From contig OZ251218.1 of assembly GCA_965240365.1 (NCBI GenBank), positions 1,054,001-1,118,000 on the forward strand: 64,000 nt of DNA. The letters are read 5' to 3'. How positions within the stretch are numbered: position 1 is the first letter of the stretch; each line of letters opens with the position of its first letter. This DNA comes from G965240365 sp965240365. Its GTDB lineage: Bacteria > Pseudomonadota > Gammaproteobacteria > Eutrophobiales > Eutrophobiaceae. Both the position numbers and the translations under genes were made by a program. Below the pieces are notes generated by a model. It was not told where the DNA came from, searched no databases, and worked only from the letters and a program-made list of their open reading frames with translations. This document shows, piece after piece, positions 49,967-58,531 of this stretch.

Positions 49967-52261
49967 ATGAACCAAGTAAACGAAATGAAACCGGCTAAAT
50001 GCCGTCCGGCCGCAACACCCGGCCAGACATGGCTTATTAAGGGGCTTATGGCGGGACTCACGGCGGCGCTGCTGGCGGGCTTCGCGCCGGCCAGGGCGGA
50101 TGCGGCCCCGGGCGGGTTTTGTCCGCAACCGCTGGCGATTCCGGCCCGGCCCGCGGTCGAGGCCGCGCTGGAACCGGACCAGACCTTTATCAGCGCCGAC
50201 GAGGCCGATCTGGTCGAAGACGGCGCCTCCACTCTGGTCGGGAACGTCGAGGTCGCGCGCAACCGTCAGCAGGCCCGCGCGGACAAGGTGATCTATGACC
50301 AGCCGCGCGACACGGCCGACCTGGAAGGCAATGTCAACTATTGGGACGACACGCTTTATCTGAACAGCGAGACGGCCTTCCTGGACTTCAACACCGAGGT
50401 GAGCCGATTCCGGCGCGGCGATTATCTCCTGATCGAGCGCCGCGGCCGGGGCGCGGCCAACAGCATGACCCACACTGTCGATACCCGCACCGAAATGGAA
50501 GACGCGCGTTATACCACTTGCGACCCGGACGCCGAGTTCTGGCGGATCAACGCCCGCAGCGTTGACCTCGACCACGGCGAGGAATGGGGCAGCGCCCGCC
50601 ATGTGGTGGTGCGGATCAAGTCGATCCCGGTCTTTTATACGCCCTATATCTCCTTCCCGCTGAGCGACGCGCGCAAGAGCGGCTTCCTCGTGCCAAGCTA
50701 TGGCAATACCACCCGTCACGGGTTTGAATTCAGCACGCCTTATTACTGGAATATCCGCCCGGAAATGGACGCCACCCTCACGCCGCGCTTCCTGACCGAA
50801 AGCGGCGTGATGGCGATGGGCGAGTACCGCTATCTGCGCGCATCCGGCGACGGCATCGTCAACGCGGAATATCTGCCCTCTGACAGCCAGCGCGGGGGGC
50901 GGCACAGAAACCTGTTTGGCCTGAAATTAAATCAGCGTTTTCTGGCGGCGGGCCATCTGCATATTGACTATAACCGGGTCTCCGACCGCTTTTATTTTGA
51001 AGACTTCGGCAATCAACTGAGTATCAGCAGCACCCGCTTTCTGGAACAGCGGGCCGATATCGGCTATTCCGGAAGCAACTGGAATGCCCTGCTGCGCGTG
51101 CAGAATTATCAGACCGTGGACCGCAGCATCGCGCGCGCGAGCCGCCCCTACAAGCGCCTGCCGCAGGTCTTGTTCAATTATAACGCGCCGCGCCGCTACG
51201 GCGCCTTGAACTATGGCCTGGCCGGCGAGGCCGTTTATTTCGATCGTGGCGCTGACCGGGCCGCGCGGAACAATATCAACGGTATGCGGCTCAATCTCAA
51301 ACCGTATATCAGCTACCCGCTGAGGACGGTCGCCACCTTTCTGGAACCCCGGCTTGGCCTGGATTATGCCCAGTACAGCCTGAGCGATTCCAGCACCTTC
51401 AAAAACAGCCCCGGCCGCGTCCTGCCCGTTTTCAGTCTTGACGGCGGCGTCTTTCTGGAACGCGAGGCGAGCCTCTTCAGCCGCCCTTATCTGCAAACAC
51501 TGGAACCCCGGCTGTACTATCTTTATGTGCCGGAAGAGAATCAATCCGACCTGCCGGTCTTTGACACCGGGGTCCTGAGCAATTCATTCTCCGCCCTGTT
51601 TCGTGACAACCGCTTCACGGGCGCGGATCGCCTGGGCGATGCGAATCAGTTGACCCTGGCCGTCAGTTCCAGTTTGATCAATCAGGAGAGCGGGCGCGAT
51701 CTGGGCCGGGTCAGCCTCGGTCAGACCCTGTATTTCCGTGACCGCAAGGTCACCCTGCCCGGCGCGGCCATCCGGGACACCGGCAGTTCCGCCCTGATCG
51801 CGGCCTTGAACACCCGTATCTTCGATGGCTGGAATCTGGGCGCCGACATCATCTGGGACCCCCATACCCGCAAAGGAACCCGCCGGTTTACCGCCGAGGC
51901 AAGCTATAATCCCGCGCCCGGCAAGATATTGAATCTGGCCTACCGTGTCCGGCGCGAGGGCGCGGATATCGAGCAAAGCGATATTTCCGTGCGCTGGCCG
52001 CTGTCCCATAAATGGAGCGCGGTCGGGCGCTGGAACTACTCGGTGCCCGAGGGGCGCTCGCTGGAAATGTTCGCCGGGCTTGAGTACGAAGACTGCTGCT
52101 GGGGCGCGCGGGCCGTGGCCAGACGTTTTTTGACCAATCTCGAAGGCCGCTATGAAACCGGTTTCTTTCTGCAACTGGAACTCAAAGGGCTGGCCGGGCT
52201 GGGCGGAAACACGCTGGACTTTCTCAAACGACAAATCTCTGGATACCGTAGTGAATATTAG
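49967..52261 (+). CDS. lptD: LPS-assembly protein LptD
   Basis: LptD is the outer-membrane beta-barrel that, with LptE, inserts lipopolysaccharide in the outer leaflet. The 764-residue precursor has a signal peptide (LMAGLTAALLAGFAPARADA), the LptA-like jellyroll (ADEADLVEDGASTLVGNVEV...) and a barrel of about 550 residues. The disulfide cysteines are present: C52 (GGFCPQPL), C185 (RYTTCDPDAE) and the adjacent pair near 710-711 (EYEDCCWGAR), matching the 31/173/724/725 set of E. coli. It overlaps the ancestral surA start by 11 bp. Confidence 0.96.
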   Translation: MNQVNEMKPAKCRPAATPGQTWLIKGLMAGLTAALLAGFAPARADAAPGGFCPQPLAIPARPAVEAALEPDQTFISADEADLVEDGASTLVGNVEVARNRQQARADKVIYDQPRDTADLEGNVNYWDDTLYLNSETAFLDFNTEVSRFRRGDYLLIERRGRGAANSMTHTVDTRTEMEDARYTTCDPDAEFWRINARSVDLDHGEEWGSARHVVVRIKSIPVFYTPYISFPLSDARKSGFLVPSYGNTTRHGFEFSTPYYWNIRPEMDATLTPRFLTESGVMAMGEYRYLRASGDGIVNAEYLPSDSQRGGRHRNLFGLKLNQRFLAAGHLHIDYNRVSDRFYFEDFGNQLSISSTRFLEQRADIGYSGSNWNALLRVQNYQTVDRSIARASRPYKRLPQVLFNYNAPRRYGALNYGLAGEAVYFDRGADRAARNNINGMRLNLKPYISYPLRTVATFLEPRLGLDYAQYSLSDSSTFKNSPGRVLPVFSLDGGVFLEREASLFSRPYLQTLEPRLYYLYVPEENQSDLPVFDTGVLSNSFSALFRDNRFTGADRLGDANQLTLAVSSSLINQESGRDLGRVSLGQTLYFRDRKVTLPGAAIRDTGSSALIAALNTRIFDGWNLGADIIWDPHTRKGTRRFTAEASYNPAPGKILNLAYRVRREGADIEQSDISVRWPLSHKWSAVGRWNYSVPEGRSLEMFAGLEYEDCCWGARAVARRFLTNLEGRYETGFFLQLELKGLAGLGGNTLDFLKRQISGYRSEY

Positions 52262-53726
52262 TTTTCTTAAAAAAGCTCTGAATAAGTCCATCCTGGACTT
52301 ATCAGAGCACGCAAGGCGAAAATGCGATTTTCACCTTGCTTCAAAATCAATGACTGGCGTCAGTGCCAAGTTATTGATTTGGGGCGGCACATCCCTGTAC
52401 CGCAAAAAACTCTGCTTCAAGCAGAGTTTTCTTAAGACTTTATACCGGCATTTAGGCCCGGCCCTGTTTATCCTGTTGTTATTGCCGCCGCCGGCCGCGG
52501 CCTATGTGGCGCTCGACCGGATCATCGCCATCGTTAATGAAGACGTGGTCATGCTGAGCGAACTGCAACAAAAACTGCGCTCGGTGCGGGGGCAAATGCA
52601 ACAGCAGGGGGCCAGACTGCCGCCCGGCCCGGTGCTGGAGCGTCAGGTCCTCGACAACCTGATCCAGGGCCGCATTCAGCTACAGCTTGCGGCCCGCGCC
52701 GGGATCCGGGTGGATGATGAGACCCTGAACCGGGCCATCAATAATATCGCCGCCGAAAACAAGGTCACACTCAGCGAATTCCGCCAGATCATTGAGGCCG
52801 ACGGCTACAGTTACCAGCAATTCCGGGAAGATATCCGCAACGAGATCACCCTCAATCAGTTGCGCCAGAGACAGGTCGAGAACCGGATCGCGGTGACCGA
52901 GCGCGAAATTGACAACTATCTGGCCAACCGGGAATTCCAGGGCGATGTCGAGGCCGAGGTCAGAATCGCGCATATCCTGCTGGCACTGTCGGAAGACGCC
53001 CCGGCCGCCGAGATCGAGCGGGTGCGGCAGGCGGCCGCCGGGATTCGGCAGGCGCTGGCGGCCGGCGCCGACTTCGCCGCCACGGCCAGACGGGTCTCGG
53101 ACGGCGGCAATGCCGGCAATGGCGGCGATCTCGGCTGGCGCAAGATGGCCGAGGTGCCGACCCTGTTTGCCGAATATATCCCGGATCTGGGCAAGGGCGA
53201 TATCAGCCAGCCGATACGCAGTCCCAGCGGTTTTCATTTGATCCGGATCACCGATATAAAGGGCAACGAGCGCAGTATCGTGGCCCAGACCCATGCCCGC
53301 CATATCCTGATCCGCACCGGGGAGTTGACCACGGCAGAACAGGCCAGGGAAAAGCTGGCCCAACTCAAGACCCGGATCGAGAACGGCGATGATTTCGGCC
53401 TGCTGGCGCGGGGCAATTCGGATGATTCGGTCAGCGCCATAGAGGGCGGCGATCTGGGCTGGCGTTCGCCGGGCGAGCTGGCGCCGGAGTTTCAGCGCGT
53501 TATGGACACCCTGCCCATCGGCCGGATCAGCGCCCCGTTCAAGACCGGTTTCGGCTGGCATATCGTCGAGGTGCTGGATCGGCGGCAATATGATAATACC
53601 GAATCGCTCAAACGCGGCCGGGCGCGCGCCGAGATCCGCGCCCGCAAACTCGAAGAGGCGCTGCAAAACTGGGCGCGGGAATTGCGCGATGAGGCCTATG
53701 TCGAGTATCGCCTGAATGCCCCCTGA
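52251..53726 (+). CDS. surA: Periplasmic peptidyl-prolyl isomerase / chaperone SurA (5' end carries an in-frame MITE insertion)
   Basis: SurA escorts outer-membrane proteins through the periplasm. The mature part is normal: SurA N-domain (AYVALDRIIAIVNEDVVMLS), two parvulin domains (RIAHILLALSEDAP; HARHILIRTGELTTAEQA) and the C-terminal helix. The ancestral start is inferred as GTG 52251, overlapping lptD; joining its first codons (VNISFLK) to the sequence after the insertion (TLYRHLGPALFILLLLPPPA) gives a standard signal peptide. Element B copy 2 has inserted 165 bp in frame between them, adding 55 residues. Translation could instead use ATG 52350 inside the element. The hydrophobic core is intact either way. 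Confidence 0.88.
   Translation: MNISFLKKALNKSILDLSEHARRKCDFHLASKSMTGVSAKLLIWGGTSLYRKKLCFKQSFLKTLYRHLGPALFILLLLPPPAAAYVALDRIIAIVNEDVVMLSELQQKLRSVRGQMQQQGARLPPGPVLERQVLDNLIQGRIQLQLAARAGIRVDDETLNRAINNIAAENKVTLSEFRQIIEADGYSYQQFREDIRNEITLNQLRQRQVENRIAVTEREIDNYLANREFQGDVEAEVRIAHILLALSEDAPAAEIERVRQAAAGIRQALAAGADFAATARRVSDGGNAGNGGDLGWRKMAEVPTLFAEYIPDLGKGDISQPIRSPSGFHLIRITDIKGNERSIVAQTHARHILIRTGELTTAEQAREKLAQLKTRIENGDDFGLLARGNSDDSVSAIEGGDLGWRSPGELAPEFQRVMDTLPIGRISAPFKTGFGWHIVEVLDRRQYDNTESLKRGRARAEIRARKLEEALQNWARELRDEAYVEYRLNAP
52271..52431. mobile_element. MITE-like element B, copy 2 (inside surA)
   Basis: A 161-bp unit running AAAAGCTCTGAATAAGTCCA to CAGAGTTTTC, flanked by TTAA duplications (52267-52270 and 52432-52435). 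The total gain, element plus one TTAA, is 165 bp, a multiple of three, and the element's plus-strand frame is open, so surA is not frame-shifted. It lacks the two 19-bp palindromes found in copy 1. Confidence 0.88.
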
Positions 53727-54765
53727 ACCACCCGGCATTATCCTCAGTTCCGGCGAACCCGCGGGCATCGGCCCTGATCTCATCGTCCAACTGGCCCAGC
53801 TTGAACAACCGGCCGCGGTCACCGTGCTTGCCGATCCCGCCCTGCTGCGGGATCGCGCCAGACAATTATCACTGCCGCTTGAACTGATTGACAGCAGCCG
53901 GCCGGGGCCTCGGCCGAGCAGGGTCAAACCGCCCGCGCTAAGGCTGCTGCCGCTCCGTCTAAACAAACCGGCCCGGGCCGGCCGGCCGGATCCGGCCAAT
54001 GCCGCCTATGTGTTAAAGATGCTGGACATCGCCGCGACGCGCTGCCAAAAGGGCGAGTACGCGGCCCTGGTGACGGCCCCGGTGCAGAAATCCGTGATCA
54101 ACGAGGCCGGCACGGCGTTCAGCGGCCATACCGAATATCTGGCAGAGAAATGCGGCGCCCGTTTTCCCGTCATGCTGCTGAGTTGCCCCGGCCTCAGGGT
54201 GGCGCTGGCGACCACGCATCTGCCCTTGAAGGCCGTGGCTGCGGCGATTACGCCGGAGCGCCTGCGGGCCGTGCTGGACACGCTTATCAGGGAACTGCCC
54301 CTGCGCTTTGGCATCAAGCGGCCCGCGATCAACGTCTGCGGGCTGAACCCGCATGCCGGCGAGGGCGGCCATCTGGGCCTGGAAGAGCGGGACATTATCG
54401 CGCCCATGCTCGAACGGCTCAGGGCCGAGGGCCATGCCGTCGGCGGACCGCTGCCGGCCGATACCGCCTTCCGTCCCGAATTGCGGCAAAAGACCGATGT
54501 CTATGTCTGCATGTATCACGATCAGGGCCTGCCGGTTCTAAAGGCGCTGGGCTTTGGCGCCAGCGCCAATATCACGCTCGGCCTGCCGATCATCAGGACA
54601 TCCGTGGATCACGGCACGGCCCTGGACCTGGCGGGCACGGGCAGGGCCGGATGCGGCAGTTTGATCGCGGCGCTTGAGGCCGCGGCCGCGATGGCGCGGC
54701 AACAGCGGGATTTTTTAAATTCCCCTGCCGAACCCCGGGCCGCGGGCCAGACGGGCATTGATTGA
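53716..54765 (+). CDS. pdxA: 4-hydroxythreonine-4-phosphate dehydrogenase PdxA
   Basis: PdxA oxidises 4-phosphohydroxy-threonine in pyridoxal-phosphate synthesis. The 349-residue protein has SSGEPAGIGPDLIVQLAQL at the start, the metal-binding histidines in FSGHTEYLAEKCG, and in SVDHGTALDLAGTG, plus VCMYHDQGLPVLKALGFG. Length is slightly above the usual 330, with no extra domain. It overlaps surA by 11 bp and rsmA by 4 bp, the conserved surA-pdxA-rsmA arrangement. Confidence 0.96.
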   Translation: MPPEPPGIILSSGEPAGIGPDLIVQLAQLEQPAAVTVLADPALLRDRARQLSLPLELIDSSRPGPRPSRVKPPALRLLPLRLNKPARAGRPDPANAAYVLKMLDIAATRCQKGEYAALVTAPVQKSVINEAGTAFSGHTEYLAEKCGARFPVMLLSCPGLRVALATTHLPLKAVAAAITPERLRAVLDTLIRELPLRFGIKRPAINVCGLNPHAGEGGHLGLEERDIIAPMLERLRAEGHAVGGPLPADTAFRPELRQKTDVYVCMYHDQGLPVLKALGFGASANITLGLPIIRTSVDHGTALDLAGTGRAGCGSLIAALEAAAAMARQQRDFLNSPAEPRAAGQTGID

Positions 54766-55601
54766 CTAATGTAATCAGACATCGCGCCAGGAGACGGTTC
54801 GGGCAACACTTTCTGCATGACCCGGATGTGATCCGGCGTATCATCGATCTGATCAGACCCGGGGCGGACGATCATATTATTGAAATCGGCCCCGGCCAGG
54901 GCGCGCTGACGCGGCCGCTCCTGCAAAGCGTGCGGCGTCTGGATGTGATCGAGATTGACCGGGACTTGTCGGCCCGGCTGCAAGCCGAATTCAAGTCTTA
55001 TGCCAATCTTGTGGTCCATACAGGCGACGCGCTGCGCTTCGATTTTAGGCGTATTCACCATCAGGGCTTGAAGATAATCGGGAACCTGCCCTATAACATC
55101 AGCACACCGCTGCTGTTTCACCTGCTGAATTTTATTGATGTGATTGACGAGCTGATCCTCATGCTGCAAAAAGAGGTCGCGGAGCGCGTCTCGGCCGCGG
55201 TTGACGGCAAACAATATGGCCGCCTGTCGGTCATGCTGCAATGCTATTGCGCCACCGAGACACTCCTGCGCGTCAGGCCGGACGCATTCAGGCCGAGGCC
55301 CCATGTCGAATCGGCCATAATCAGGCTCAAACCCCACAAACCGCCGCGCTACCGTCTGGCGCAGCGGGATGCGCTGGCGGTTATCCTGCGCGCGGCCTTC
55401 GCGCAAAGACGCAAGACACTGAAAAACGCCCTCAAAAATACCCTGCCCGACACCACACTGGCCGAGGCGGGCATCGCGCCCGAAAAACGCGCTGAAAACC
55501 TGAGCGTGGCAGAGTTTGTAACACTGGCGAATTTATACCATCGATCATCCATGCAGGCGAAAGCCGGAATCCAGGAAAGGCGCTGGCGAGATATTGAGTA
55601 G
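54762..55601 (+). CDS. rsmA: 16S rRNA (adenine-1518/1519-N6)-dimethyltransferase RsmA (KsgA)
   Basis: RsmA dimethylates A1518 and A1519 in helix 45 of 16S rRNA, a late 30S checkpoint. The 279-residue protein has RRRFGQHFLHDPDVIRRIID, SAM motif I IIEIGPGQGALT, and the catalytic NLPY motif IIGNLPYNISTP. The start is TTG 54762 overlapping the pdxA stop (TTGA); no ATG is available upstream of the conserved RFGQHFL. The apaG and apaH genes that often follow are absent. The last ~17 residues run into CATTCC-repeat-like sequence (GCGAAAGCCGGAATCCAGG), so the C-terminus may be altered by a repeat. Confidence 0.95.
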   Translation: MTNVIRHRARRRFGQHFLHDPDVIRRIIDLIRPGADDHIIEIGPGQGALTRPLLQSVRRLDVIEIDRDLSARLQAEFKSYANLVVHTGDALRFDFRRIHHQGLKIIGNLPYNISTPLLFHLLNFIDVIDELILMLQKEVAERVSAAVDGKQYGRLSVMLQCYCATETLLRVRPDAFRPRPHVESAIIRLKPHKPPRYRLAQRDALAVILRAAFAQRRKTLKNALKNTLPDTTLAEAGIAPEKRAENLSVAEFVTLANLYHRSSMQAKAGIQERRWRDIE

Positions 55602-55776
55602 ATTTCAATTCTTGCCTTTACAGGAAAAAATCATTCTGTGCGAGCCGGCCAATGCCAGACTCTCGCTTGTATCGCAGATAAAAACGGGTTGATCATTGTG
55701 TATAGCTTCAGAAAGTTGATAGTTGCGTATAGACATGCTTTAATTGCGCATTTATTTTTATGCGCAAGATAGAGAC

Positions 55777-57171
55777 ATGCCAAAGACCATACCAGAGCAG
55801 GAATTGGAGGCGATTGAGGCGTTGGTGTCTGGGCGCCCGGAGGGCATCGCTATTCAGGGCATCCGGGCTGCGCTCGGAGAGGAGATAGCGCGCCGCACGC
55901 TTCAGTATCGCCTTAAGTACCTCGTTGATGCGGGCCGCCTTGTCAGGGAGGGCGACAGGCGTTGGGCCAGGTATCTGTTGCCTGTTGCCGGCAAGCCTCA
56001 GGAAAAGGTTCTCACGGTATCCGAGCCGGGGCCGGCCGGTGAAGCGCCGTTCTCAAGGCAAGCGGTTGCCGTCCGGGAACAGGTGCGCAAGCCTCTCCAT
56101 ACCCGCAAGCCCGTCGGCTATCGGCGCGCGTTCCTTGATGGCTACAGGCCCAACCACAGCGCTTACCTTTCGGCAAAGGAACGTGCGCGCCTGCGCGAGG
56201 TCGGGACTCCGGTTTTTGGGCAGCAACCCGCCGGAACCTACGCGCGGCAAATACTGAACCGGCTGCTGATCGATCTATCATGGAACTCCAGCCGTCTGGA
56301 GGGGAACACCTACTCGCTGCTTGATACGAAGCGGCTGCTTGCCTTTGGCGCTGAGGCCGAAGGCAAGCAACAACTCGAAGCGCAGATGATCCTGAACCAC
56401 AAGGAAGCCATCGAGTTTCTCGTGGATTCGGCCGGGGAGATCGGGTTCAACCGGCGCACGATCCTGAACCTGCATGCCCTGCTGGCCAATAATCTTCTGG
56501 CCGACCCGATGGCAACGGGCCGCCTGCGCCGGATTGCAGTCGGCATAGAAAAATCGGTGTTTCATCCGCTTGAGGCGCCGCAACTCATTGAAGAATGCTT
56601 CGATCAGATTCTGGCCACGGCCGCGGCCATCAAAGACCCGTTTGAGCAGGCCCTGTTCGTGATGGCGCAGTTGCCGTACCTGCAGCCGTTCGATGATGTG
56701 AACAAGCGCGTCTCGCGCCTCGCCGCAAACATACCGTTGATCAAGGCCAACTTTACGCCGCTCTCATTCACCGAGGTCCCGGTTGCAACATACACGGACG
56801 CGGTGCTCGGCGTGTATGAACTAAACCGGGTTGATCTGCTGAAGGATATTTTCATCTGGGCTTATGAACGCTCGGCGGCGCGCTACGCGGCGGTCAGGCA
56901 ATCACTCGGCGAGCCGGACCCGTTCCGCCTCAAGCATCGGGCCGCCCTGCGCGACATCGTCCGCGAGATCGTGCTTGAGCGGCTCGACAGAAAGGCGGCC
57001 TTCTCCCGCATCGCCGCCTGCGCCGAAGAAAAAATGGCAGCCCGTGAACGGGATCGATTCAGGGAGGTCGCTGAGAGCGAAGTGCTGGGGCTCCACGAGG
57101 GCAACTTCGCGCGTTACCGGATAAAGCCGTTGCAGTTTGAGAATTGGCAGGACGCCTGGAAGGCGGGGTAG
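55777..57171 (+). CDS. Fic-domain protein with degenerate active-site motif
   Basis: The start is set at 55777 (MPKTIPEQELEAI); an ATG at 55744 would add 11 residues. The 464-residue protein has an N-terminal winged-helix-like region (LQYRLKYLVDAGRLVREGDR), an inhibitory-helix motif NSSRLEGNTYSL and a Fic core where the usual HPFxxGN(G/K)R reads QPFDDVNKRVSRL. The catalytic His is Gln and the glycine is Val, so classical AMP transfer is doubtful. This QPF..VNKR form is, to my recollection, found in a subgroup of Fic proteins. It occupies the place beside engB often held by polA; a hairpin (AGCCCTG..CAGGGCT, 57168-57190) follows its stop. Confidence 0.85.
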   Translation: MPKTIPEQELEAIEALVSGRPEGIAIQGIRAALGEEIARRTLQYRLKYLVDAGRLVREGDRRWARYLLPVAGKPQEKVLTVSEPGPAGEAPFSRQAVAVREQVRKPLHTRKPVGYRRAFLDGYRPNHSAYLSAKERARLREVGTPVFGQQPAGTYARQILNRLLIDLSWNSSRLEGNTYSLLDTKRLLAFGAEAEGKQQLEAQMILNHKEAIEFLVDSAGEIGFNRRTILNLHALLANNLLADPMATGRLRRIAVGIEKSVFHPLEAPQLIEECFDQILATAAAIKDPFEQALFVMAQLPYLQPFDDVNKRVSRLAANIPLIKANFTPLSFTEVPVATYTDAVLGVYELNRVDLLKDIFIWAYERSAARYAAVRQSLGEPDPFRLKHRAALRDIVREIVLERLDRKAAFSRIAACAEEKMAARERDRFREVAESEVLGLHEGNFARYRIKPLQFENWQDAWKAG

Positions 57172-57654
57172 CCCTGATTAAGCCAGGGCTTCCCCGCGCA
57201 GACCGGCGCAAGCGGCAGTGATATTGCCGCTGCTTTTCCCACGCTTCCCCGGGTTCATCCGCCAAAATTCCGTTTTATCCGGCCTTTATCGACAACAAGA
57301 CTTAATGTTAATTCTAGCTTTTTAAGGCTAACTCTTTGCTGTCATTCATAGTATGGTTTTTATCCATATTTTCTGTGTATAAGTCTGTGGAAGTTATGCG
57401 TACATAGCGCTGAAAATAGCATGGCTATCTGATTTGTGACAAAATTGTTAAAATCTAACCAGAAGATTAATTTTTTAATTTAATCAAAGAGTTACAAGAT
57501 TTTAACTGGCTTTCAGCGATGCCGGCCAGAATCCGGCGCGGCCTTTGAAAACAATTGGCACGGACTGTGTATAAACGTCACTGCCCTGTCACCCGACAGC
57601 CCGCCCCGGAACTCTTTGCCACGGCAAGGTTCTAAACCTGTGTGTGTGGAATTT
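57172..57654. other. AT-rich intergenic region with DnaA-box-like sites
   Basis: After the Fic gene lies a hairpin AGCCCTGATTAAGCCAGGGCT (about 57168-57188), then from ~57290 AT-rich DNA. Two exact TTATACACA-type 9-mers (as TGTGTATAA) are at 57374-57382 and 57566-57574, with TTATCCATA, one mismatch from TTATCCACA, at 57360-57368. An A/T-only-like tract (GATTAATTTTTTAATTTAAT) lies around 57465-57485. No gene is present. This could be an unwinding region of a replication origin or only a promoter-rich gap. Confidence 0.35.
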
Positions 57655-57655
57655 T

Positions 57656-57761
57656 CCTGTCTTCACCTCCCTGGACAGGGAATACAGACCCGGTCTCCCC
57701 AGCCGGGATACTCGCCCCGGTCCCCTTTTCTTTCCTCAAAGAACATCCGGGGCGTTTTTTT
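57656..57761 (+). ncRNA. Candidate small RNA with three C/U-rich loops, next to engB
   Basis: Three hairpins follow in series: CCTGTC/GACAGG (57656-57679) with loop TTCACCTCCCTG; CCCGG/CCGGG (57689-57707) with loop TCTCCCCAG; and CGCCCCGG/CCGGGGCG (57713-57754) with a 26-nt loop TCCCCTTTTCTTTCCTC..., followed by seven T (57755-57761), an intrinsic terminator. All loops carry CCTCC/CCCC-type sequences able to pair with Shine-Dalgarno sites. The 5' end is not known and may lie near 57580. Spot 42 of E. coli and ErsA of Pseudomonas occupy the polA-engB gap, so the location is suggestive, but no sequence homology is claimed. Confidence 0.45.
57747..57761 (+). terminator. Intrinsic terminator of the candidate sRNA
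   Basis: The 3' arm CCGGGGCG pairs exactly with CGCCCCGG at 57713-57720 and is followed by seven T. The loop is long for a terminator, so the stem may instead form together with nested pairing. Confidence 0.55.
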
Positions 57762-57778
57762 AGGGGAACTCTGAAAAT

Positions 57779-58402
57779 CTACTCTGCAAACAGCCATTGA
57801 GCCAGCATGTCGCGGGCCGCTTCGGCGCCTTCTCCGTTCAGCGCGGAAAATAATTGTACGCTCATTGTTTCCGGCGTCAGAGATTTTTGCATATCCCGCA
57901 GGGCGCCAACAGCCCGGCTGCGCGAGAGTTTGTCCGCCTTGTTTAACAGGATATGCAGGGGCAGGCCGCAATCCATGCAATAATCCAGCATTTGCCGGTC
58001 AAGTTTAAAGGATGGATGGCGCGCATCCATGATTAAAAATACACCGCACAGGGCGCGGCGCCGGCGTAAATAATGATCGACCAGTTGCGCCCAGGCGCCT
58101 TGCCGACCGGCATGAATCCTGGCGTAGCCATAGCCGGGCATATCGACAATATGCGTATTGGCATCATAACTGAAATAATTTAACTCGCGGGTGCGGCCGG
58201 GCTGCTTGCTGACCAGCGCCAGCGCCTTGCGCCCGGTCAGCCGGTTTATCGTGCTGGATTTGCCCGTGTTGGAACGCCCGGCAAACGCGACCTCGCGGCC
58301 GTTGTCAGCGGGTAACTGCCCGCTTGAGGCCACGCCCAGTGAAAACTCAAAGCGCCTGAACCAGGCCGCCGGCAAATTGTCGCGGGACTCGATAATGGTC
58401 AT
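57779..58402 (-). CDS. engB: Ribosome biogenesis GTPase EngB (YsxC/YihA)
   Basis: EngB is a TRAFAC GTPase needed for 50S subunit assembly. G motifs are clear: G1 FAGRSNTGKSSTINRL, G3 DMPGYGYA, G4 NKADKLSR. The ATG at 58402 (MTIIESRDNLPAAWF) gives 207 residues, the family norm; a TTG at 58438 would add 12. The gene is on the minus strand, divergent from the cytochrome c4 gene (130-bp gap), the engB / cytochrome c4 / dsbA arrangement seen in Pseudomonas and relatives. Confidence 0.95.
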   Translation of the reverse strand: MTIIESRDNLPAAWFRRFEFSLGVASSGQLPADNGREVAFAGRSNTGKSSTINRLTGRKALALVSKQPGRTRELNYFSYDANTHIVDMPGYGYARIHAGRQGAWAQLVDHYLRRRRALCGVFLIMDARHPSFKLDRQMLDYCMDCGLPLHILLNKADKLSRSRAVGALRDMQKSLTPETMSVQLFSALNGEGAEAARDMLAQWLFAE

Positions 58403-58531
58403 AATGCTATAAAAATCCGGCTGTCCTATATTCAGCAAAGTCTGAAACGGCCGATCCCGGCCTGAACTAAGGTTATACAGGAAAATCTGATAAGATTCGG
58501 TATATTCCGGTTTTTAAGAGCACAAAGCATT

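Noticed and set aside
57663..57980. 105-codon minus-strand frame overlapping engB
   Set aside because: It is out of frame inside engB and then reads through the hairpins of the candidate sRNA; no domain is visible.
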